64,000 nt of DNA. Origin: Adiantum capillus-veneris (Eukaryota; Streptophyta; Polypodiopsida; Polypodiales; Pteridaceae). Positions 45,541 to 55,361 of this stretch are shown piece after piece. The stretch covers positions 90,284,587 to 90,348,586 of the forward strand of contig CM043966.1 in NCBI GenBank assembly GCA_014529385.2, in the 5' to 3' direction. The first letter of the stretch is position 1, and each line of letters starts with the position of its first letter. The translations under genes and the position numbers were made by a program. The notes beneath the pieces were generated by a model, which saw only the letters and a list, made by a program, of their open reading frames with translations, made no database searches and was not told the DNA's origin.

Positions 45541-47140
45541 TCAAATACCCTCACTATGTAGAGGTACACCGATCGCGATCGTTGACCCCATGTCACAGAT
45601 TTGGAAGATTTTTGCACAGTAGCTAGCCCTTGATGTCTTGATACCAGGTGTCTTTGTATTTTTGAATTTGGAGATGTTTTGACCAATGAAAACCCAAATC
45701 CCATGTGGTTTTGCAGTTATTGGCCTGATTGTGTAACTGGGACTTTTGACCACTTTCTTTTGTTTTTTTGACCTTGCTCCTTTTGGAAAATATGTTGCAC
45801 TAGATGTCAGCTACCTACTCATAAATTTTCAATCCAACATGTCACTGGGGTACACCGATCACGATCGTAGTTCCAGCTCCTTTTTGCATGAAATTTTAGG
45901 AGTTGATAGACATGGGTATGATTAGTGTATCCCCAAACCCCACTTTGCATTTGGATCACAAAAACTTGAATTTTCTCAAAATTTTGGTTTGAAGGATTAG
46001 TGATCAGTGTTTGCCCTATTTGACAACTGTCTTTTGGTTTTTTGACCCTGGTTCTTTTGAGAAAGTTCTTTGTTTAGTTATAGCTACCTACTCACCAAGT
46101 CTCAACTCAAAATGTCACTATGGACACCAATCGCGATCGTAGTTCTGAGCCCAAATTGGATGAAACTTGTGGATATGGTAGACAATGATGTGTACAGTCT
46201 ACTCCCCAAATCTTTTTGAATTTGGACAAGAAAAAGACAAGTTTTTACCAGATCTTGGTCTACTGCAGTGGTTTTCTGACTGTCTGCTATTTTTGGCTAT
46301 TTTGGTCACTTTTTTGAATTTTGAAAACTCCTGGTATCTTATATAACCTAGGTGTATGTGTGGGTAAAGTTTGGTCAAAATTTGGGACTGAGGTACACCG
46401 ATTGCGATCGTAGTTTGGAGCCCAAATTGGATGAAACTTCACCAGCTTTTTCACTAGGCTCTTTCAAAACTACCTGCCAGACACTTTTGAATTTGAACTC
46501 AAAAAAGTCAAGAATTTACAGTTTCTTGGTTGGAAGTGTCTGTTTTCCCAAATTTATCAGTTTGACTTGATTTTGGTGTTTGATTTGGGATATGAGAGAT
46601 ACCTAGGCTTGTCCTATGCACAGGCTATCCCTCTGCATGGTTTCTTCCCAGTTTTGATGTGTTTTGGTCTACTGAAAGTCAATTTCTATGCTAGTTTAGC
46701 AGTTTTTGACTTGGATCTGTATTCAGATGGTTTGACAGGTATTTTGAGGTTTCTGGCTCTAGGTCCTTTAGACTTTTATGTTTGTATACACCTGAGGATC
46801 CCACATATGAAATCTGGTCAAAATATGGCACTTAGGTACACCGATCGCGATCGTAGTTCTGAGCCCAAATTAGACCAGATTTGGCATGCTTGTAGACACT
46901 AATGTTTTAAGGCTATCCCCCAAGTCTTTTTGCATTTGGATCACCAAAAGTCAATATTTTACAGTTTCTGGGTCTGTCAGGCTAGTTTTACCCAAGTGGC
47001 CTGATTTCCTTGATTTTTGATGTTTTTGGGTGTGGTTGCTTTAGACAAACTTGTTTAGAATCTTATCAGGAAGTCACATGTCAAATCTTGTACAATTCTG
47101 ACACTGAGGTACACCGATCGCGATCGTAGTACCAGAGCCA
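45541..47140 (-). repeat. Leader array of element C1 with palindromic CGATCGCGATCG cores
   Basis: Six copies of a core in the context GAGGTACAC-core-TAGT: 45570-45581 (exact), 45856-45867, 46128-46139, 46399-46410 (one or two changes each), 46842-46853 (exact) and 47115-47126 (exact). Spacings are 286, 272, 271, 443 and 273 bp. Flanks (GAGCCCAAATTGGATGAAACTT) also repeat, more diverged. A related copy lies in each LTR (48013-48023; 37647-37657). The core is CpG-rich and a perfect palindrome, and it is better conserved than the rest of the unit. The array lies in the untranslated leader between PBS and gag. The segment 44915-45540 before it has no supported frame. Confidence 0.85.
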
Positions 47141-47659
47141 AATCTGATGAAATTTTACAGGCTCTCTCTAACAAGTATTTCCCAGTGTTTGGTGCTATCA
47201 CTTTCTGATTTGAATCAATTTCAGCTTTGTTTGGTCAGATTTTCTAATTTCAGAGTCTTATGGCCCTTTTGCCAAAGTTATGGTTTTCTGGTGTTTTTGA
47301 CTCTATCTTTTGCCCCAAATCTGACTGGAATGTGATTTACTTATCCTACTCCTAAGTACAGAAATGAAAGAACATAAGAAAATGAATCAAACAAAACAAA
47401 CAGGATTAAAAACGGATGATGGATCAGTACTCAATCAATACAAAGAAATTTGAAGAGAAAAAATGCTTAAAGCAACCTCACTCACAACTCCCTATATCTC
47501 TCAAGAGTAGATCCAGCCAGTCCACCGACCCTAGACTCCACTAAGCACTAAACACCTGTGTAGGTGCTTCACTGAAATGTAAATGGAATGGAAATTATCT
47601 TTTGGAACAATAAGAAAACTCTGAATATGCACTTGGTCACTCATCACCTTAGATTCATT
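47141..47659 (-). other. Element C1 leader, PBS-proximal part
   Basis: Non-coding sequence between the last palindromic unit and the primer-binding site. Probably holds packaging or dimerisation signals, but none can be identified by eye. Confidence 0.4.
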
Positions 47660-47676
47660 CCCCGGCAGCGGCGCCA
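47660..47676 (-). other. Primer-binding site of element C1
   Basis: The minus strand reads TGGCGCCGCTGCCGGGG, one base inside the 5' LTR. This resembles the tRNA-Asp-type PBS described for Athila-like plant elements. The tRNA assignment is from memory of the family and is not checked here. Confidence 0.75.
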
Positions 47677-47677
47677 A

Positions 47678-48613
47678 TGTTTGCGGGTCGCCGCGACGGA
47701 CGTCCAAAGCATAGCTCTCAAGCATCAACATAAAATTATCGATACAGGGGAAGCGACTCGGATGAGGCATGGAAACTCATTAGGATGTCAACCCTAATGA
47801 AGTGAACTCGAAGAGATGCAACTACTAACCTACAAGCAAATCAATCGCCCTAAAGCCAAGTAATCTGTCTATGTCCTTCTACACAGCTCTACAGTCATCA
47901 CGCCCGTTCACCATGCAAATCATATTGGAATCGCACGAAATTTTAAGGGAAGCTACAGGGGACTATAAGAAACATATCCTATCATTGTCACAGCATTCTG
48001 AAGAGGTACAAAGATCGCGATCGTTCGTCCCACAATACACAAAAACAGTAAATGGATGATCCTAACGGGTTGTTTTTGGGTCCCTAAAGCCTCTCTTAGG
48101 GTCAAAACAACATAAATACGTATATAAATACTCAAAACAGCGATTTAAGGCCTAAACAGATGCGTTTGAAACCTTCACCGAATCTTGAATGCTTACACTT
48201 GAATGAAAGAGCAGAGTAAGAGGAACACAATGCAAGAAACAAAAGTGAATTTGGGTTATCGTAGCCACAGAAGCGATGATTACAAGATGGAGCAAAGAGG
48301 TAGCTCTCAGTGCGTAACGCAATAGTCACTTATCTTCAAAAAAGAATCTCCCTTTCCCACTAACCTTAGTGTATTACATACCTAGGGCTTTCTAAAGTGG
48401 CCGGCGGCCAACTTCTCATGGACCTTTACATTCATCATTGGAAAAATTACATCTTTGACTTAGACTTGACATAGACGATTGTCATAAGGCTTTGACAGGG
48501 TTTGATGTATTAAACATTGGAAAGATAATGTGACCACATCAAAACTTTGGCCGGCTGACCCAACGGGCGTCTTGGCTAGGTGGGCACTTGTATGTTGTTA
48601 TCACCTCCAAACA
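47678..48613 (-). repeat. Element C1 5' LTR (936 bp)
   Basis: Partner of 37311-38247. It carries an exact GATCGCGATCG at 48013-48023 in the context GAGGTACAAA-core-TTCGTCCCA, close to the leader repeats. The outer end is followed by TGAAC at 48614-48618, matching 37306-37310. Confidence 0.92.
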
Positions 48614-49569
48614 TGAACGCTCTCCGCTTCCATGTAAGTTTCTCACAATATTGTGCTACTTCGAGTACATATGTCTACATTCCACTTTTGCTCATAGCTT
48701 GCATTTTGCATGTCTAAATCAAATTATGAGCATAAAGGTAAAGAAAGCACACTTAGAGGATTCTATAGAGTGCTTTAGGTGCTCAAAATAGACTTGCTAA
48801 AAATATGATATATAAATTAGGAATGATTTTTCCAAAGTGTCAAAATAGGGATTTCCCTAGATGGGATGTTTGTTATGGTTTGGCGTATTGCTGTAGCAAC
48901 TTTGAGGGAATTCAAAGTACTAGGGATTTATCTACATGGGATGTTTGTTACGGTGTGGCCTATGCTTGTAGTAAGTTTGAGTGAATTTGGAGTATTGTAA
49001 TTGTCACTACATCACTTAAGGCTTATGAGAAAATGGACTAGATTTTTTTGTTCGACACACTTGAGATTAGCACTTTGGATTAATGAGATAGACTAGGTTG
49101 TTTGAGAGGTTAACTATATCTTGTTGTCTCCATGCACTAGGTTGGCTACGTCCCACGGATTGACATTTTATGTGTCTATGGTTCTCTCTTTGCTCTCAAA
49201 GATATGGTAAGGCTTGGAATCCACCCACATTTTATTACCTAATGCATGGTTGAAAGATCACGGGTCTAGCTTCTTGAAAATACATTGGGTTTGGTCAATT
49301 GGTTGTGCTACTACTCAATTCAAATTAAGGCACCCTTCTTCTTTGTGTCCATGTATTATTAGCTTAATGGCCTGGATATGCAATGGAATTTCTTCATTCA
49401 TGGTAAGGGGGATCACGATGGTGCAACAACAATAATAAAGATAAATTGATGCATGAGAAATTGAGGCAAAATGCATGGAGAATGAATTGTGTAGCAGATA
49501 TTGTAGATCATCTAAAGCATCATTTTCATAATGTTTTTTGTCATAACGATGTGAACATGGTTTTTTGGG
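48614..49569. other. Non-coding spacer with 75-bp tandem duplication
   Basis: AGGGATTTCCCTAGATGGGA at 48847 and AGGGATTTATCTACATGGGA at 48922 begin 75-bp direct copies. At 49315-49569 the minus frame from the copia fragment runs on without copia similarity, so a breakpoint lies near 49575. No gene is supported. Confidence 0.5.
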
Positions 49570-50669
49570 AAATTCAAGTTCTGTAGAGATCAAAGTTTTG
49601 CGAAGAGAAGGAACATGCCTAACATCTTTAAGCTTCCATTCATTTTTGTTAGCAGTTTTGACAGAAACTGTACCTTTGCTGACAATCTCACAAGCTTCTT
49701 CATCTCCCAAGAATACATACCCAAAATTACCTTTGGTGTAGTCTTGGAAATGTTGCTTGTGTGGTGTCGCATGGAATGAAGCCCCAGAATCTACTATCCA
49801 AGAAATAGACACATTGTCTAATGAGAGAATTAGAGCATCTTGCTCTACTTTACCTGCCACATTGGCCTCCGATGTTGGCTTGTTGTCTTGAGACTCTGTC
49901 TCCTTCTTCTTCTTGGACCAACAATCCTTCTTGACGTGGCCCTTCTTGCCGCAGTTCCAACATTCAAGAACTGACTTTGTGCGTGACTTGCTCCGCCTTG
50001 AGCGATCACGACCCTTTTGGTTTTTGAACCTCTCCTTAGGCCTTCCTCTTGTTTCCACTGATAGTGCAGCACTTGATGATTCTCCTGTGCTCCTCCTTCG
50101 CATTTTCTCGCTTAGGAGAACACCCACAACATCATCAAACTTAAGAGTATTTGTGCCAGAGATAGAATTACTTACAACCATCACAAGGCTGTCCCAACTA
50201 TCCGGCAGAGATGATAGTATAAGGAGAGCTCGCACTTTGTCATCGAAATTGATTTTCACTAATCGAAGTTGACTTATGTTTGTGTTAAAGTCATTTAGGT
50301 GTTCTGCAACTGAACCATTCTCTGCCATCTTTAGATTGAATAAGCGCTTCATAAGAAATACCTTATTGGATGCCGATGGTTTCTCGTAGAAGTCGTCAAG
50401 TGACTTCATCAAGTCCTCCGTGGTCTTCATCTCCAAAACATTGAAGGCCACCGTTGACGCCAAGCTTAACCGATTGTTCCCAGTGCCTTTCGATGAAGGA
50501 CAATCCATGCTTCATCTGCCATTGTTGCGGGCTTCTTCGCAAGACCGCCTAGTGGAAAATAGAGGTCCTTTTGGTAGAGATAGTCTTCAATCTGCATCTT
50601 CCAATGTTCGTAGTTTTTGCCGTTGAACTTCTCAATCTTGAGCTTCCCTTCCTCCGCCATAACTCCCAC
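49570..50669 (-). pseudogene. Ty1/copia gag and partial protease
   Basis: The start MGVMAEEGKLKIEKFNGKNY is followed by YEHWKMQIEDYLYQKD, the usual copia gag opening. After a frameshift near 50500 it continues with LASTVAFNVLEMKTTEDLMK, LMKRLFNLKMAENGSVAEHL and LPDSWDSLVMVVSNSI. The zinc knuckle is CWNCGKKGHVKKDC, and protease reads SWIVDSGASFHATPHK with D-S-G-A intact. The match ends after VRHVPSLRKTLIST; the rest of pol and the 3' LTR are absent. Confidence 0.88.
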
Positions 50670-50719
50670 TCAATTCAAGGAATCCTTTCCTTGAGATAAT
50701 TTAGCTACGAGCAAACCTT

Positions 50720-50731
50720 GCTCTGATACCA
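50720..50731 (-). other. Primer-binding site of the copia fragment
   Basis: The minus strand reads TGGTATCAGAGC exactly, two bases inside the LTR end. Confidence 0.9.
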
Positions 50732-50733
50732 GT

Positions 50734-51433
50734 TGTTAGGAAATAAGACGTAGCTAAATAGATTTTTGAGTAGATTACTTAATGGAGAGAGATAGATTTC
50801 ACACACAAGAGATTATAGAGTAGGGAGAGAGGGAGAGTACACACGATATACGTGGTTCACCCAATGTGGGCTACGTCCATGGGAAAGCATCCACTCAATG
50901 GCTTTAGCACTTCAAAAGAAGAAGTAGTTTACAAAGGGATTAAACCCTTGATAGAGCTCCCGCCTTGCTTCATTCTCACCACCTCACACTCACCTTGTTG
51001 CATCAACTTCACACTATGAAATGTGTGTAGAAATGGCCTCCTTTTATAGGCCAAAAGGGCTGCCCTCTCTTATGAGAGACAGCCATGTGTAGCTGCCCTT
51101 GTTCGAATAAGTCCAAATCGGACCCTCCAATCCGCCCATGTGTGGCCGCCCTTGAGAAGAAAAGTCCGTTTTTGAATTCGGCCACCGGCCACCGGCCATT
51201 GACTTTCGGCCATTGACCATTGACTACCGGCCACCGGCCAACCGACTGGTTGTTTTCTGACCACTTTCCGGCCGCCGTCCGACCATAATATTCCGGCGAA
51301 AAAAAATTTCTCGGGGGGCTCCACCCCCGAGGCCTCTAAAGTTGCCCCTGATTCTTGTCCGTGAAAATTTTGGTTTCCGGTGAGTGATTTTCCTTCACGC
51401 ACGATGGCTTCTCCTCATAATGGGGGCCTTACA
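50734..51433 (-). repeat. Copia 5' LTR (700 bp)
   Basis: Element-strand ends are TGTAAGGCCCCC and ...TTTCCTAACA. TATA is CTATAAAAGG near 51036-51045 (minus). U3 is unusually G+C-rich with CCGGCCAC repeats (about 51180-51250). No partner LTR is in the window, so the right edge rests on the TGTAAG/AACA termini and on family C sequence starting straight after it. Confidence 0.75.
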
Positions 51434-52017
51434 AATGTGCGCTTTTACCACATAAAATTACAAGGGTAAATCAGGCTCCATACTTAACATGTAAGATAAA
51501 GGAGAGAGACATATGAATAACCACCCAACCGTCCTATATCTAGGCCCCTGACCCTCTGGCTCTTAGCTATATATAGACCCCTATATTGCAAGTTTGTCCG
51601 ATACTTCGCCAGGGTCGTGCCCTCCTAGTCCTACCCTTGGCATGACATTACTCCACCCTTGGAAAAGTGTTTTCATCCTTGAAAACAAAAGTGGTAAGAT
51701 CTTCTCAAGAACACTAATGATTTCCACAGTGGCACCTCTCAGAGGTGCAGTTGTTCATGTGACCAACACACAATTTAGGAGGTCCAATGAAACCAAGAGA
51801 AACATCTTGATTTTCTACATAAATATGCCTGTGCAACTGTTGGTGTAACTGGCTTAAATCCAACAGAGTGTGTAGACTCTATTACAACCTTGCCAATTAG
51901 TAGTTCAAGTTTGAAGGAAGTCTTGAATACTGTTACACAAACTTTGACATACTTACAAAACAGATGCTTGTGAAAGCACGAGGGCAAGGACAACTCCTTG
52001 TCCCACCACTAGATCAT
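51434..52017 (-). repeat. Family C: LTR end and polypurine tract
   Basis: 51486-51880 matches 54609-55015 in direct orientation. The minus strand has a purine-rich TTCCAAGGGTGGAGTAA before TGTCATGCCAAGG (LTR start at 51647), and TATATATAG about 80 bp further (near 51570). This supports family C being an old LTR retrotransposon on the minus strand. The coding content is not readable. Confidence 0.45.
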
Positions 52018-53190
52018 GTACCAAATTGGGTGCAAAGAAGCACCAAAATTTGGTTCTATGTGACCTATGCAAGTCCCCTAAAAGCAGATACTTTGTTTTT
52101 TGAACTATACTACGTACTATGGCTGGTGTCCAAAATAATTAAATTGCATATGATCTTCGGTACTATGCTGCTTAAAAGCACCAACTTTGGTACTATGGAT
52201 CCCCTATAGTACTATGCAGGCACCCTGCATAGTACCCAATTTTCTATTTTTCTTTAAACTCCATATTACCAAACTAGATCCTAGTACCAAGATGGATTTT
52301 TTGGGTAGATAAATACGCCAATGTTGGTACTATGTATCCAATTTGGTACTTTGCAGGATACTCTAAAGGCACCAAATTTGTTTCCAAACCTATTTTGGTA
52401 TTATACTACCAAGTGTCAGCTATGCCCAAAAGTGAAAATTTGAGACTGTTATATGTAGGCAAACTCAAATCACCTTACACAATACCAAACTGGGTACATT
52501 CCCTTACACTTCATAGTACCAAGCTGAGTTCATAGCACCAAAAAAAAACTTTTATGCGCATTGTGCCAATGTAATTCAATACTACCAAATGGGGTACTTT
52601 CCATTTTCCAAGAAGCTTCAAAATTGGTGTTATGCATCTTGTTTGGTACTTTGTAGGTAACATTGAAAGCACCAAAAATCCAATTTGGTACTATACATTT
52701 GAGTGTAAGAATCTCCCAAAAGTATCAAATTGGTATTGTGGATTCCTTTAGGTAGTATGCAGACGCACCTAAAGTAACTTGCAATACCGAATTGGGTACT
52801 TTTTTATATATTGCATAATTAAAAATTGGATTCAAAGTACCAAATTGGAAACTTTTTCAGATACACAAAAGAGACAAAATTGGTACAATCTCTCTAGTTT
52901 GGTACTTTTGCAGGATATACAGAAGGCACCAAATTTGTTTCCAAAATCTAATTAGGTATTACACTACCAAGTTTGGGCGAAAATCAAATGTACCAAATTG
53001 AGAATGTGCATCCATACCTTTGGGCATTGCAACCAAAAAATTGTATTGTGGAACAATGCAAAATCCAAAGAAGCACCAAATTGGTACTATGGAGCTGGGA
53101 AGTGGACCTACAATGATTGTTGCCAAAAAAGAACCAAATTGATACTATTTGTCCTAGAGTGATTGTTGGCAAAAAAAACTACCAATCTGG
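52018..53190. repeat. Dense cluster of GGTAC/GTACC words around ACCAAATTTGGTAC
   Basis: At least 18 GGTAC or GTACC occurrences in about 1.07 kb (near 52018, 52158, 52190, 52228, 52282, 52324, 52350, 52493, 52517, 52592, 52648, 52698, 52793, 52836, 52881, 52899, 52990, 53084), plus variants such as TTGGTATTATAC. Most are in the context AC[CT]AAA-TTTGGTACTATG or its complement, which is itself palindromic. There is no fixed period and no coding frame. Confidence 0.8.
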
Positions 53191-54080
53191 TTATCTGAAT
53201 TAATTTTTTTTCTAGTTCTTCTAGTTTTTCTTTTGCTCTTGTTGCTACCTTAATGGGTATTCTTGGTTTTCTCTTTGATGAACTTCATAGGTATTTTTCA
53301 TTTCTTATTGGGATTTATTAGGCAGTCCTCAAGGAACCCCCCCCCCCCCCCCCTCCCCCCCTTTCACTACATTATGTGAATTAGGCTGGTGGTAGCACCA
53401 ATCCCTCTTGGTCTTGTGGACACTCATTTTTACAATTTTCATGTGCTCCCTATTTATGTCATCTCTCGCTGCTTTGCAAGGTGGAGGAGCTCTCATCATT
53501 GGTGGATCTAGCCCCCTCGTTTGAAATAAACAATAGTAAGGGTGTTCTGACTGTGCTTAGTATATTTGTTTGTGCATAGGAACTTTGTGGTTCAGTATTA
53601 TACCAACCTTCCTCTATCGCTCTTCAAGAACCAGATTCTTCATAGGGTCTTATAGAGGCACCATTGCATGCTCCTCCGTCATTTCTTTTGGATGCATCAT
53701 TATACTAGAATAGCATTGTTGCCTCATAATGGAGGTTGCTTCCCCAAAATGTGAGCTCTTTTCATTCCTCCCGTGGGTATAACTTCTTGTGTTGGGTTTA
53801 GTGGAAAGCTTTAAATAGGTTGTCCTTGTTGTCTCATGGGGACATACTGCAAATTTCCATCATACTTTGGTCTTCCAACCTCAATTGGTGCCACATATAC
53901 AACCTTTTGTCTTTTCCAGCATAGAGGTCAATACAATGGATAAAAGTATGGCATGTGGATACTCTACAGATCAGAAATTCAAAGAGGAGCCCAAATATAG
54001 TTTCAAATTTGGTAAAAAGTGGCTAGAGTAAAAAAACCACCCCTGCAACCCAAGTTAGGCACCACTGTCCATCCTGAGAC
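53191..54080. other. No gene recognised; poly-C tract
   Basis: Contains C17-T-C7 at 53337-53361. No frame or repeat partner that I can support. Confidence 0.5.
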
Positions 54081-55361
54081 TCATATTTTCCAAATGCAGA
54101 ATATGTCTCATAAAATGATGTCAAAAAAATAAAATGACATCTAGGAAGTACAAGGCGTACTTGTGTGTGCAGGTAACTTGAAACACTCATTGACATAAGC
54201 AAGAGGGACCCTCATGAACCTCAATCCACAATGGCTATGCAAAACAAAACCGTACCATAAAGGCCTATCACTGGAAAGTTCAAAAATTCCCTAGTATAGT
54301 ACTTTCCCAAAGTGTTTTGCTCCAACATGACCTTGTCATGTCTTTGTTGTTGAGAAAAATGGAAGCAGCGTATACATCCCATTCTCAAAACACGTAATCA
54401 AAGCATATACAAATAGGAACAACCAAAGTACATGTTGAGATTAAGTTAAAAAAGATATCGTGGAGTGTCAAAGCCTTGCTTCAAGTGGCTGAATATTGAC
54501 ACAACTGTCAAGTGAACACTAAAGGATAAATTATACACATAGACAGTTACGTGATGATTATTGTCCTTGTCTTGGAAATCTACAACCCATGGCGGATTCC
54601 AAATGATGCCAATGTAAGATAGAGGGGAGAGAGACCTACAAATAACCACCCAACCTTCCTATATCGAGGGCCTTGACCCACTAGCTCTTATCTACATATG
54701 GACCCCTATATTGGAAGTTTGTTGAATACTTTGCCAAGGCCATGCCCCCCTAGTCCTAACCTTGGCTGATATTACTCCCCCCTTGGAGAAGAATGTGCAT
54801 CCTTGAAAACAAAAGTGGTAAGGTCTTCTTAAAAACACCAATGTTTTCCACAATGGCACCTCTCAGAAGTCCAACTGTTCATGTGTCCAATACAGAGTTC
54901 AGAAGAACGTTCAATGAAACAAAGCGAAACATCTTGATTTTCTACATTACTGTCCCTATGCAATTGTTGGTGTAGCTGGCTTAAATGCAACATAGTGTGT
55001 AGACTCTATCTATAACTCACTTCAGTATTGTAAACGAGTTACCACAAATAAGAGGTGTCTAACAAATGAGTAGGTTCCAAACTTTTTGAAGGTACTGGAA
55101 CATGCAATAATAGCTCTTCTCAACTTTCCATAGAAATGACCTGCTGACATAACTCATCAGCCTGTATTAAGTCCTTGAATCCCTGTCATTTTGATTAGTT
55201 GACAACCCCAACAGAAATTGTGGATCAAAGATGAAAACTAGACAATAACATGCAGGAACTAAACTAGTTGCAACATGCTCTACATCATGAGAAGAAAACT
55301 CCAAACTAGAAAGATAATCTTGCTAGTTTGGTTGCTTATTACTAATGCATGCTCTTAGCAT
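54081..55361 (-). repeat. Family C copy: LTR-like block plus 3' internal end
   Basis: 54081-54612 matches 56152-56725 (direct), 57360-57890 (inverted) and parts of 5610-5790/18898-19200. 54609-55015 matches 51486-51880, including a purine tract near 54772-54788 (minus: CCAAGGGGGGAGTAAT) and an LTR start near 54771. No intact frame. Confidence 0.55.

Larger units (their letters stand above)
37311..48613 (-). mobile_element. Element C1: gag/protease-only LTR element (non-autonomous, Athila/Tat-like PBS)
   Basis: Both LTRs (937 and 936 bp) have TGTTTG...CAAACA ends, and TGAAC is duplicated at 37306-37310 and 48614-48618. A PBS lies inside the 5' LTR and a polypurine tract inside the 3' LTR, so the structure is complete. 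On the minus strand: a 2.7-kb leader with palindromic repeats, gag, double zinc knuckle, protease, an unassigned 190-residue region, a second protease-like domain, and a protein with W-P-L-L-Q-G-Y repeats. No reverse transcriptase, RNase H or integrase is found anywhere in the 9.4 kb between LTRs. It would need enzymes from another element; element D in this window shares its 3' module and LTR ends. Confidence 0.88.

Noticed and set aside
45541-47140. CRISPR-like array (regularly spaced palindromes)
   Set aside because: Units are about 272 bp, spacers are similar to each other, and the location is a plant retroelement leader. This is a tandem repeat, not CRISPR.
50734-51433. Same family as the plus-strand LTR at 1830-1948
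   Set aside because: Both have the same primer-binding site, but the LTR end sequences do not match.
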